NCBI GenBank assembly: GCA_022705325.1
Contig: JAKJER010000056.1
Location: 1 to 37,567, forward strand
DNA length: 37,567 nucleotides
Reading direction: 5' to 3'
Origin: Planctomycetota bacterium
Lineage (GTDB): Bacteria; Planctomycetota; Phycisphaerae; SM23-33
Shown piece after piece: positions 15,354-22,529 of the stretch (its first letter is position 1; every line of letters begins with the position of its first letter). The position numbers were made by a program, and so were the translations under genes. The notes beneath the pieces were generated by a model. That model worked only from the letters and a program-made list of their open reading frames with translations. It had not been told where the DNA came from and did not search any database.

Positions 15354-15806
15354 TCACGACACGGGCGAGCCCGGGGGGACTTCCTTGTCGGGCATCAGGA
15401 TGACCACGTCGCGGAGTTGGCCCTCGGCCTGGTGCGAGGCGGCCAGCAACATGCCCTTGGACTCGAGGCCCCGCATCTTGCGCGGGGCGAGGTTGGTCAC
15501 GACGATGATCTGCTTGCCGACGAGGGCCTCGGGGGCGTAGTAGGCGCGGAGACCGGCGATGACCTGTCGCTGCTCGGTTCCCAGGTCGACGGTGAGGCAG
15601 AGGAGCTTGTCGGCGTTGGGGTGGGGCGCGGCCTGGAGGACCTTGGCCACGCGAAGGTCGAGCTTGACGAAGTCGTCGTAGGTGATTTCGGGCTTGGTCG
15701 CGGCGGCCGGCGCGGGCGCTGCAGCGGGGGGCGCCGCAGAGGCGGGCGCGGCGTCGGGGGCCGGCGGGTTGGCCGGCGCGGGCGGTACGTTCTGCTCTTC
15801 GCTCAT
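15354..15806 (-). CDS. Free-standing MetRS C-terminal (EMAP-II/Trbp111-like) tRNA-binding domain
   Basis: A 150-residue protein. After an Ala/Pro-rich N-terminal tail of about 37 residues comes an OB-fold tRNA-binding domain of the kind found at the C-terminus of methionyl-tRNA synthetase and in Trbp111. Diagnostic motifs are KLDLRVAKVLQAAPHPNADK, VIAGLRAYY and VVTNLAPRKMRGLESKGMLLAA. Such separate beta subunits dimerise and increase tRNA affinity of MetRS. No metG catalytic subunit is in the window. Start 15806 has AAGGA. The disordered tail is unusual for the family and typical of extended planctomycete N-termini. Confidence 0.88.
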   Translation of the reverse strand: MSEEQNVPPAPANPPAPDAAPASAAPPAAAPAPAAATKPEITYDDFVKLDLRVAKVLQAAPHPNADKLLCLTVDLGTEQRQVIAGLRAYYAPEALVGKQIIVVTNLAPRKMRGLESKGMLLAASHQAEGQLRDVVILMPDKEVPPGSPVS

Positions 15807-15918
15807 GGCGAGATCCTTTCGTGCGGAGCCATCGGCTCGTGACCGTGGAAGTGTATCCGCGGCGGCGGACCGCGGCAAGGGCGAGCCGGGGCAAAAGTGG
15901 CACTCAGAACGAGTTGGA

Positions 15919-15927
15919 TGGTATAAT
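15919..15927 (+). promoter_or_regulatory. Extended -10 promoter of the toxin-antitoxin pair
   Basis: TGGTATAAT at 15919-15927 is an extended -10 element with no good -35. Transcription would start near 15934, almost exactly at the ribosome site GAGGTGA (15934-15940), so the leader is very short. Such promoters overlap well with autoregulation by an antitoxin. Confidence 0.5.
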
Positions 15928-15944
15928 CGACCTGAGGTGAGACC

Positions 15945-16199
15945 ATGCCGCTGATCATTAGCGACGAGCAGCTTGAGTCGTTGCAGATGGACGAGCGAAG
16001 CGCCCGCATCGAGATCGCGTGTCGGCTGTTCGATGCGGAGCGGCTGAGCCTGCCGGGGGCGGCCAGGTTCGCCGGACTGGGGCGGGCGGAAATGGAAGGC
16101 GAACTGAGACGCCGGGGGATCGCGATCTATCGGCCAACGGTTGAGGAACTGCGCCAGGACCTGGACGTGCTGCGGAATATGGGGGAACCGCAGCCATGA
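15945..16199 (+). CDS. UPF0175-family antitoxin
   Basis: 84 residues with the UPF0175 helix-turn-helix layout (RIEIACRLFDAERLSLPGAARFAGLGRAEMEGELRRRG). These small proteins are predicted DNA-binding antitoxins of PIN-domain toxins. The stop overlaps the next gene's start (ATGA, 16196-16199), the usual arrangement of type II modules. It likely represses its own promoter, whose -10 box lies just upstream. Confidence 0.85.
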   Translation: MPLIISDEQLESLQMDERSARIEIACRLFDAERLSLPGAARFAGLGRAEMEGELRRRGIAIYRPTVEELRQDLDVLRNMGEPQP

Positions 16200-16681
16200 G
16201 CGTGGTCGTCAGCGACAGCTCTCCGATTCGAGCCCTGGACCATTTGAATCTGACGTTGCTGCTTCAGCGGATATACGGCGAGGTCCTTGTGCCGCCGGGA
16301 GTAGCGAAGGAACTGGAGAGTCGCGCTTCCGCACTGCCCCCCCTGGATTGCACGGCCATTCCCGGCTTGCGAATCCAGGCGCCTCGAGACGCCAAGCAGG
16401 TGCAGCATCTGCAGCAGACTCTTGACCAAGGTGAGTCGGAGGCCATCGTGCTGGCGCTTGAGGTTGGCGCCGCCGCGCTGTTGGTCGACGAGCGTGCTGC
16501 CCGATCGGTTGCCTTGTCGCTTGGATTGAAGCCTGTGGGCGTCCTGGCCACATTGGTTCGAGCCAAGGAGATCGGAATGATCCCGGCGGTCAAGCCGCTC
16601 ATGGATCGCCTGCGGGCCGGAATCGGGTTTCGCATTTCTCCGGCGCTATACGCGGAGATTGCCCGCCTGGCCGCGGAGTAG
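16196..16681 (+). CDS. DUF3368 PIN-like toxin
   Basis: 161 residues of the DUF3368 branch of PIN-domain ribonucleases. Acidic residues expected to bind Mg are visible in VVSDSSPIRAL (Asp7), LDQGESEAIVLAL (Glu about 80-82) and LLVDERAARSVA (Asp about 98). It is translationally coupled to the UPF0175 antitoxin. The expected role is RNA cleavage when unbalanced by the antitoxin. Its RNA target is unknown. Confidence 0.85.
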   Translation: MSVVVSDSSPIRALDHLNLTLLLQRIYGEVLVPPGVAKELESRASALPPLDCTAIPGLRIQAPRDAKQVQHLQQTLDQGESEAIVLALEVGAAALLVDERAARSVALSLGLKPVGVLATLVRAKEIGMIPAVKPLMDRLRAGIGFRISPALYAEIARLAAE

Positions 16682-16718
16682 ATGTCCGGCTTCCCCGTCG
16701 CTCAGACAGACCGGGCAG

Positions 16719-18185
16719 TCACACTTTCCACTCGACGATCGCCCCGTGCTTGCGGAGCGTCTGGCGCAGGGCGGGCACGTCCACTTCGGCGAAGGCGAGT
16801 TTGCGGCGGACGACGGGCTCGGCGGCCGCGCCGGCCGCTTCGCCCATGGCCATGCACGGGGCGCTCACGCGCAGCGGGCCCAGCACGGGGCGCTCGACGC
16901 TGACGGCCCGCCCGGGGCAGATCAGATTGCTGACCGGCTGGGGGAGCATCACGCGGTAGGGGATGGCCGCCACGGGCGGCTTCCTGCCGTGGGCCGGGTT
17001 GTCGCTGGGGCGTTTCGGGTCGGGCAGGTCCCAGCCGTACGCGGACAGGCCGATCGCCTCGTTAAGCCCGCGCCCGCGGTTCACGTCATCGACCGTCAAC
17101 ACGTAGGGGCCGACGATTCGCCGCGTCTCTCGCACGCCCAGCAGGGGGGCGACGGCCTTGACGCGGGCGGCGGCGAAGCCCGGGAACTCTTCGCGGAGGA
17201 TCGCCAGCAGCTTGTACGTCTCGTCGCGCCCGCGGGCCATGCCGCGCGAGAGGGACGCTCCGTCCGTGCCGTCGATGCCGACCAGCCGGCTGGTGTTGAT
17301 CATCATCGTCCCCGGTCGATCGAGCTGGACGCTGATGAAGATGTCGTAGGGGAAGGGCCACTTGCCGGCCTGGCGAAGCTCCTTGATCTTCTTGCGGAAC
17401 CGCGGGGCGTTGTGCTCGTGGATGTACTTCGAGAGGGCGTCCTGGTCCACGCCGTCGACGTGGAACATGAGCGTGGTGGGCGTCATGAGGGCGTCTTCGT
17501 CGCGGCCCTTGACGGTCCGGCAGCCGGAGCGGGCGGCGATGTCGGCGTCGCCGGTGGCGTCGACGACGGCCGCGGCGGGCACGGCCGTCAGGCCGCTCTT
17601 GTTGGCCAGGACCACGTGGGTGATCCGCTCGCCCGCGAGCACGGCGTCCACCGCCTGCGTGAGCAGCAGCACGTCCACGCCCGCCTGGGCCATGCGCTCA
17701 TCCAGCAGGCGGGCCATGGCGAAGGGGTCGAACGGCACGCCGGCTTCGAGCTGGCCCTTGAACCATCCGTGCGGCTGATACTTGGTCTTGGTCGGCCCGG
17801 GCAGCAGGGCGATGCCGGCCTGGGCGGCCTGCTCGGCCAGCGAGCGGAAGATCCCGCCGACGACCCAGCGGGAGCAGTCGCTGGACCGCCCGCCCAGCCA
17901 GTGCGAGACGAGCCCCGAGACGCCCATCCCGCCGAGTTGCCCCTGCGCGTCCACCAGCAGGACCGTCAATCCAGCCCTTCGTGCGGCCAGCGCGGCGGCC
18001 ACGCCCGCCGGCCCGCCCCCGCAGACCACGACGTCGTACGGTTTGCCCACGGGCAACTCGCGAGAGAATGCCAGCCTGCCCGGCGCGGGCGGCGCGTCGG
18101 CCGCCAGGGCTCCGCGCGACAGAACCGCCCCGCTCGCGGCCAGGGCAATAGCCTGGCGACGATTGATGCCACGTCGCTCGTTCAC
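16719..18185 (-). CDS. Exported FAD-dependent oxidoreductase (FAD_oxidored family)
   Basis: About 488 residues. A twin-arginine-type signal (GINRRQAIALAASG, cleavage near ALA|AD) precedes a FAD-binding Rossmann motif, VVCGGGPAGVAAALAARRAG. The family segment QGQLGGMGVSGLVSHW follows. The internal VVDATGDADIAA and C-terminal CMAMGEAAGAAA motifs complete the flavin site. This family is common in planctomycetes and is often annotated as a xanthan lyase- or glycan-linked oxidoreductase; the substrate is unknown. GTG 18185 is chosen because GAGGTG lies 5-6 nt upstream. The in-frame ATG at 18260 would overlap the preceding gene. It is second in an operon behind the triple NTF2-like protein, with a 52-bp gap. 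Both have export signals, so they may work together outside the cytoplasm. Confidence 0.82.
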   Translation of the reverse strand: MNERRGINRRQAIALAASGAVLSRGALAADAPPAPGRLAFSRELPVGKPYDVVVCGGGPAGVAAALAARRAGLTVLLVDAQGQLGGMGVSGLVSHWLGGRSSDCSRWVVGGIFRSLAEQAAQAGIALLPGPTKTKYQPHGWFKGQLEAGVPFDPFAMARLLDERMAQAGVDVLLLTQAVDAVLAGERITHVVLANKSGLTAVPAAAVVDATGDADIAARSGCRTVKGRDEDALMTPTTLMFHVDGVDQDALSKYIHEHNAPRFRKKIKELRQAGKWPFPYDIFISVQLDRPGTMMINTSRLVGIDGTDGASLSRGMARGRDETYKLLAILREEFPGFAAARVKAVAPLLGVRETRRIVGPYVLTVDDVNRGRGLNEAIGLSAYGWDLPDPKRPSDNPAHGRKPPVAAIPYRVMLPQPVSNLICPGRAVSVERPVLGPLRVSAPCMAMGEAAGAAAEPVVRRKLAFAEVDVPALRQTLRKHGAIVEWKV

Positions 18186-18237
18186 CGTGTTCACCTCGTT
18201 GCAGGAAGGGGTCTGGCGCTCGCTGCACTCAACGGTG

Positions 18238-19590
18238 TCAGTCTCGCCGGGCGGGCGCATCGCCCATGTCCATCTTGGGCAGGCTGGAGTGCTCGTGGAC
18301 GAGTTTCCAGGTGTCGCCGGCCTTGCGGAAAACGAGCGTCTCCAGTACGGTGCGGCGGAACGGCACGTTGTCCTTCGTCGTGCCGGTCATCTGGATCCGC
18401 CCGGACACGCACGCGGCGTCACCCAGCAGTTCGATCGCGTCGATCTCATACCAGGAGAAGAACTGCGCGAAGGCTCCCCGCAGACCGGCCAGCCCGCGCG
18501 TGTACAGATCCAGGTTTGCGGCTTTCCCGGTGTAGACTCGGGAATCGGACCCGATTTGCAGGAACCCCCGGTCGAGCATGTCATCCAGCCGGGATGTCGG
18601 CGTAGGCTGGTCCAGGCGGAACAGGCCCACGAACTCGTCGGCGGCCTTCCGCACGGCGGCCGTTTCGGGCGTGTCCAGCAGCGCCCGCTGGACGTGGTAG
18701 GCCGGAATCGACAGCACCCGCTTCCAGCCGTCGGCTTGGCGGGCCAGGCCATGGACGACGAGCTGGCGGAAGGGGGTCCCGGCGGGCGGCATCTCGTCCC
18801 ACTGGCTGAGGACGTACGCCACGGTGTCATGCGGCGCGGCGGCCGCCAGCACGGTCTCCCGCCCGGCCCGGAATGGACGCTCCACAAGCCACTCCGTGCG
18901 GGCCTTCTGCATGGCGGCCTTATCCAGCACGGTGGCGTGGGGCCAGGTGGGCAACAGTCCGGCGAAGCCCGCGTCGCACAGATCGCCCGGTTCGAGTCGG
19001 CCCTGGCCCTTGGGGGCGGCCATGGCGGCGTTGCTGAGGGCGGCAAACTTCTCCGCCGCGGCGCGGGCCTCGGCCAGTGCAGCTGGGTCGCCCGCAGGCA
19101 CGTCTTGCGCCTGGTCCGGCTGGAACAGGGCGATCACCGCCTGCGCGGGCAGGCTGCAGACCGCGCGCCAGCCCGCCTTCTCTTTGGCGTAGAGGCTCAT
19201 CTGTCGCGGGGACTCCCGTTGTCCCTGGCCCACCTTGCGGACCAGCACCCAGATCTCCGCCGCCGCCGTGCCGGTCACCGTGATCCGCTCGGTGCGGTGT
19301 TCCAACTTCCCGGCGTCCTTGAGCTCCTCGCGGAGGGCCTCGGCGAAGTTGGCCTTGGTCACGATCCGCGCCGTGGGACGCGTGGGCACAGCCGTCACGC
19401 ACGCCGAGTCCGACAGCGTGCCGAGGACCAGGTCCGCCGCGTCAGGTCCTTGCCTGTAGGCCTTGTTCCACTGCTCCACGATCGCGCGAATGGCGGCCTC
19501 ATCATTGTCCTCGGCCGCCGAAGCGGGCAAGCACGGCAACACCGCACAGACGATCGCACAGACGAAAACAGACCGCGCGCTTCTGGCCAT
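18238..19590 (-). CDS. Exported protein with three tandem NTF2/SnoaL-like domains
   Basis: 450 residues with a signal peptide (SVFVCAIVCAVLPCLPASA). Three consecutive cone-shaped NTF2-like domains are recognisable by their opening helix and closing strand. Domain 1 starts EAAIRAIVEQWNKAYRQG and domain 2 starts ALAEARAAAEKFAALSNAA. Domain 3 starts AVRKAADEFVGLF and ends VFRKAGDTWKLVHEHSS, the standard DUF4440 ending. Single NTF2-like domains bind small hydrophobic molecules or act as isomerases, but a triple version has no obvious assigned role. Start 19590 has AAGGAG 9 nt upstream. It precedes the FAD oxidoreductase on the same strand. Confidence 0.7.
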   Translation of the reverse strand: MARSARSVFVCAIVCAVLPCLPASAAEDNDEAAIRAIVEQWNKAYRQGPDAADLVLGTLSDSACVTAVPTRPTARIVTKANFAEALREELKDAGKLEHRTERITVTGTAAAEIWVLVRKVGQGQRESPRQMSLYAKEKAGWRAVCSLPAQAVIALFQPDQAQDVPAGDPAALAEARAAAEKFAALSNAAMAAPKGQGRLEPGDLCDAGFAGLLPTWPHATVLDKAAMQKARTEWLVERPFRAGRETVLAAAAPHDTVAYVLSQWDEMPPAGTPFRQLVVHGLARQADGWKRVLSIPAYHVQRALLDTPETAAVRKAADEFVGLFRLDQPTPTSRLDDMLDRGFLQIGSDSRVYTGKAANLDLYTRGLAGLRGAFAQFFSWYEIDAIELLGDAACVSGRIQMTGTTKDNVPFRRTVLETLVFRKAGDTWKLVHEHSSLPKMDMGDAPARRD

Positions 19591-19787
19591 TTCTGGTTCT
19601 CCTTTCCGTGACGCCTTGCAGGCCGGCATGGCCGACCTGGCGACAGGATATCTACCGGCCTCCGCAGCGCCAAGACAGCGCGAAGATTGGCTGGGCCTGG
19701 CGTTGTGCACGGCGCTAACCCCGGGCCCCGGAGCGGCGCACTGTAGACACATCCCGACACGTGCGAGCGAACGGCGGCTCCGCAACC

Positions 19788-20681
19788 TCATTTCAGCAGC
19801 GGCATGCCGCTTCGGTCATCCCGCCGGCGTTTGCCCCTGGCCGTCGACGGGGCGGAGACCTTGGGCTCCTCGGCGCCGGCCAGCGGCTGGCCCGCCGACA
19901 CCGAGTCCAGGCGGGTCTGGATGGCGGCGGCGTAGTTGGGCGAGAGTTCAAAACCGATGAACCGCCGGTTGAGCTTCTTGGCCACCGCCAGCGTCGTCCC
20001 GCTGCCGCCGAACGGGTCGAGCACGAGTTCGCCCTCGTTCGAGCAGGCGCGGAGGATCCGCCCGAGGAGCTGTTCGGGCATCTGGCAGCCGTGCCAGCCC
20101 GCCCGCTCGGCGAACGTCCCGCAGACGCGGGGGAAGTACCAGGTGTCTTCGTCCGGCTGGAAGCCATCGCTCAGGTCCTGCGGGCGGAGGATCCACGTGT
20201 CGTCGGGCAGGCGGCCGCTGGAGTCGGCGCGGGCGTCGGCGTACACGAGTTGCCGGGCCGAGGGGACCTTGATTGCCTCGGCGTTGAAGGTGAATTCCTT
20301 CGGGTCCTTGACGAAATGGAACAGGTGCGTGTGGCTGCGGCTGAACTTGTACTTGCAGTTGACGCCGAAGGTGTAGTACCAGATGACCCAGCTTCGACAG
20401 GTGAGCTTGAGTTCGCGCTGGAAGATCAGTTTGAGTTCGGCGGCGAAGTCGTCGCCGATGGCCAGCCAGAACGTCCCGTCGGGCTTGAGGGCCCGCACCA
20501 GGGCGGCGCCCCATTGGCGGGTCCAGTTGAGGTACTCGTCGGCCGCGAGCTGGTCCTCGTACACGTCGTACTTGTAGCCGATGTTGAAGGGGGGGTCGGC
20601 GAACGCCAGGTCAACCGAGCCCTCCGGCATCGCTTGCATCCCGGCTATGCAGTCCTGGTTGTAGAGGCGATCGACGTCCAT
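19788..20681 (-). CDS. DNA methyltransferase, beta-class (N4/N6)
   Basis: 297 residues. Catalytic motif IV is DPPF (29-32), in the context DLAFADPPFNIGY. The AdoMet-binding motif I comes late (LDPFGGSGTTLAVAKK, about 220-235), so the domain order is that of the beta class. Methylation of adenine N6 (DPPY/F type) is more likely than cytosine N4. A Lys/Arg-rich tail follows. Start 20681 has AAAGGGAA. No restriction endonuclease is adjacent, so it is an orphan methylase: epigenetic, phage-derived or cell-cycle type. It lies 111 bp downstream of an HTH protein of unknown function on the same strand, probably co-transcribed. Confidence 0.9.
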   Translation of the reverse strand: MDVDRLYNQDCIAGMQAMPEGSVDLAFADPPFNIGYKYDVYEDQLAADEYLNWTRQWGAALVRALKPDGTFWLAIGDDFAAELKLIFQRELKLTCRSWVIWYYTFGVNCKYKFSRSHTHLFHFVKDPKEFTFNAEAIKVPSARQLVYADARADSSGRLPDDTWILRPQDLSDGFQPDEDTWYFPRVCGTFAERAGWHGCQMPEQLLGRILRACSNEGELVLDPFGGSGTTLAVAKKLNRRFIGFELSPNYAAAIQTRLDSVSAGQPLAGAEEPKVSAPSTARGKRRRDDRSGMPLLK

Positions 20682-20792
20682 GCCGTTTCCCTTTCCGTGG
20701 TGCGGCGCGCGGCGATTCGACAGACGTATGATGCCGTCCCTCGGATCGGTTGTAAAGCCGATTTCGGGGCGGCGGCGCCCGGGGAAGCGGGT

Positions 20793-21917
20793 CTATTCGA
20801 AGTCGGGCGGGAGCAGGCCGATGCGGCGGGCCAGGACGTAGGGCAGGAAACGGGGCGGGCCGAAGGGCGGCCTGAAGACCACCCGCTTGCGGTAGTCGTC
20901 CGGCGTGAAGTGGAGCTTGTCGTCGCGCGGCGCGGGCGGGTCGTAGATGTAGGTCCCGCCGTCGTCCTGGGGCTGGTCAAAGTAGCCGACCTGCCCGGGC
21001 CCCTCGCGCCAGAACGACAGGCGCGGCAGGCCGGCGGGCGTGAGGGGCACGTCCCGGTTGTCGGGCGGGGGCGGCTCGACGTGCCCGTCGTGGTAGCCCG
21101 GCGGCATTCGCCGCGGCGCGGCGCCGTCGCCGCCCTGGGGACCACGGGGGCGGCGGTTCTCGAACATGGCCCGCATCGCCCGCCTCAGGGATCGGTTGCC
21201 CTCGGCGACGATATCCCTGGCCCCCGGACTTTCCATTTTCCGCCCGAGAGCGTCGGGGTCCTGGTCGTCCTCCGCGTCGTCGCCGGCGGCGGCCTCCGGG
21301 CCTTGGGCCTCCTGGTCGAAGCTGACTCGCTCGTCGGGGGCGATCAGTTCGGGCTCCCGGCCCCAGTCGCAGTTGGCTACGACGGTGGACTCCTCGTCGG
21401 GCGCATCGTCCTTGAGCTTCGGGTCGGCGACCATGTAGTTGTGGAGCATCCAGTCGTCGTAGCTGTAGTACTTGAACGGGGCGTCGGCGGCCGGGTCGTC
21501 CTGCCGCGGGTCGGGGGCGAGCTTCTCTCGCTGGAGGTGGAAGCGTGCGGCGGAGATGTCGAGCCGCCCGGCGGCCTGGCGGTCGAGGCGGTCGTGTCGC
21601 GAGAGGGCGTGGAGGTGGGTGAGGACGAACTCGCGGCATCGGCGCGCGGTCTCTCCGTCGCCGGCCAGGCCCAGGCGGATGTGGTGGGCCAGCAGCTCGC
21701 GTGCGAAGGGGACGGCCTGTCGTCGGAGTTCGTCGTCGAGGCTTCGACGTGCGGCGGCGATGCGGGGCTGGAGGTCGAGGCGGGCCTGGCGGGCGGCGAT
21801 CTTCTGGACGTAGCGGGGGCTGAGTCCGAGTCGTCGTGCGACGGCGGCGGCGGACTCGCTGGCGGCCGCCAGGGCGAGGATGAGCGCGGACTCGTCGTAG
21901 TCTTTGGCGCGGGGCAT
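20793..21917 (-). CDS. Unrecognised protein with an N-terminal helix-turn-helix
   Basis: 374 residues, not matched to a known family. Residues 5-45 look like a homeodomain-like HTH (ALILALAAASESAAAVARRL followed by GLSPRYVQKIA), resembling the start of a phage terminase small subunit or a resolvase-type HTH. Next comes a helical region with many Arg/Asp residues (up to about 120), then FKYYSYDDWMLHNYM. The last 180 residues are rich in Pro, Asp, Gly and Arg and probably disordered, and the protein ends VLARRIGLLPPDFE. ATG 21917 has AGGAG 8-9 nt upstream. Five copies of a 7-bp repeat lie just before the ribosome site. The downstream neighbour is a DNA methyltransferase, so the pair may be of phage or mobile origin, or form a regulator-methylase unit. 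Confidence 0.6.
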   Translation of the reverse strand: MPRAKDYDESALILALAAASESAAAVARRLGLSPRYVQKIAARQARLDLQPRIAAARRSLDDELRRQAVPFARELLAHHIRLGLAGDGETARRCREFVLTHLHALSRHDRLDRQAAGRLDISAARFHLQREKLAPDPRQDDPAADAPFKYYSYDDWMLHNYMVADPKLKDDAPDEESTVVANCDWGREPELIAPDERVSFDQEAQGPEAAAGDDAEDDQDPDALGRKMESPGARDIVAEGNRSLRRAMRAMFENRRPRGPQGGDGAAPRRMPPGYHDGHVEPPPPDNRDVPLTPAGLPRLSFWREGPGQVGYFDQPQDDGGTYIYDPPAPRDDKLHFTPDDYRKRVVFRPPFGPPRFLPYVLARRIGLLPPDFE

Positions 21918-21930
21918 GGGGGACTCCTGG

Positions 21931-21965
21931 GATTGTCGATTGTCGATTGTCGATTGACGATTGGG
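21931..21965. repeat. 7-bp tandem repeat (GATTGTC) in the leader of the HTH gene
   Basis: Three exact GATTGTC units at 21931-21951 are followed by GATTGAC and GATTGGG. The block ends just upstream of the ribosome site of the minus-strand HTH gene. It is a short sequence repeat whose unit is not a multiple of three. Changing copy number would alter promoter-to-gene spacing. Similar AATCGACAATCG runs occur as dispersed intergenic repeats in many environmental genomes, so it may be inert. Confidence 0.8.
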
Positions 21966-22529
21966 GGGCGGCCCCCCTTGGTAAGGACATTTCGAGGGGC
22001 GTTTTGTGGCAGAAAAAGGGGAGGACGAAAAAGATCGTTGCAAGCCCCCGGGCGGCTGTGGCTTGCGGAGGGCACTTTTTTCGGAATTCTTGCCCGTCAG
22101 TGCGCGACGGTCTGTGCGAAGGTTCGCGGGCGATTCGCGGACCGGGCGCGGCGCGGGCGGCGCCGTGCGCCCGCGGGCGCTCGCAGGGCGCGACCGTTCG
22201 CGACTCGCGGAACGGGCTAATCCCCGGGGGAGAAAAGGAGGGACCGTCGCGGCGCAGGGCGGTCAACCGCGCCCTGAAGCGCCCTCCGGCAGTCGCAGCG
22301 CCCGGGCGCGTCGGGGGCGGTCGGGAAAGCCCGCGGGAGGCTTCCGGTGGGCGCGGGCGGGGCAAGATGCCGCGCCTGATCGGGAGACGCCGCGGCCGAG
22401 AGGCGCAGCCGCGGTTCTACGCTCGTCGGATCGTCAAGCCGACCCGCGGGTCGTCCGCGCGGAGAAAACGCGGCCACGGGGCGGCTGCGCTCGTTCCCGG
22501 GTCCTCGGCTGGTTCGCGGGCGGGCAGGC
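21966..22529. other. Gene-free GC-rich interval of 564 bp
   Basis: No credible gene was found on either strand. Open frames here are short, Arg/Ala/Gly-rich and lack ribosome sites. On the minus strand the interval is the 3' region of the PEP-CTERM gene and the promoter region of the HTH gene. It contains dense palindromes such as GACCCGCGGGTC near 22440 and GCGGGCG…CGCCCGC near 22155, and two poly-T/A patches (TTTTTT near 22077, AAAAAGG near 22013). Nothing further can be assigned. Confidence 0.6.

Noticed and set aside
15898..15916. Sigma-54-type promoter (TGGCAC…TTG)
   Set aside because: The spacing between the GG and the TTG elements is about 5 bp too long; an extended -10 box fits better.
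19788..21917. Complete restriction-modification system
   Set aside because: No endonuclease motif was seen in the HTH protein and no other candidate is adjacent.
19761..22220. 819-codon plus-strand open frame across the methylase and HTH genes
   Set aside because: It is antisense to a methyltransferase with clear DPPF and FGGSGTT motifs; the translation is Gly/Val/Arg-rich and resembles no family.
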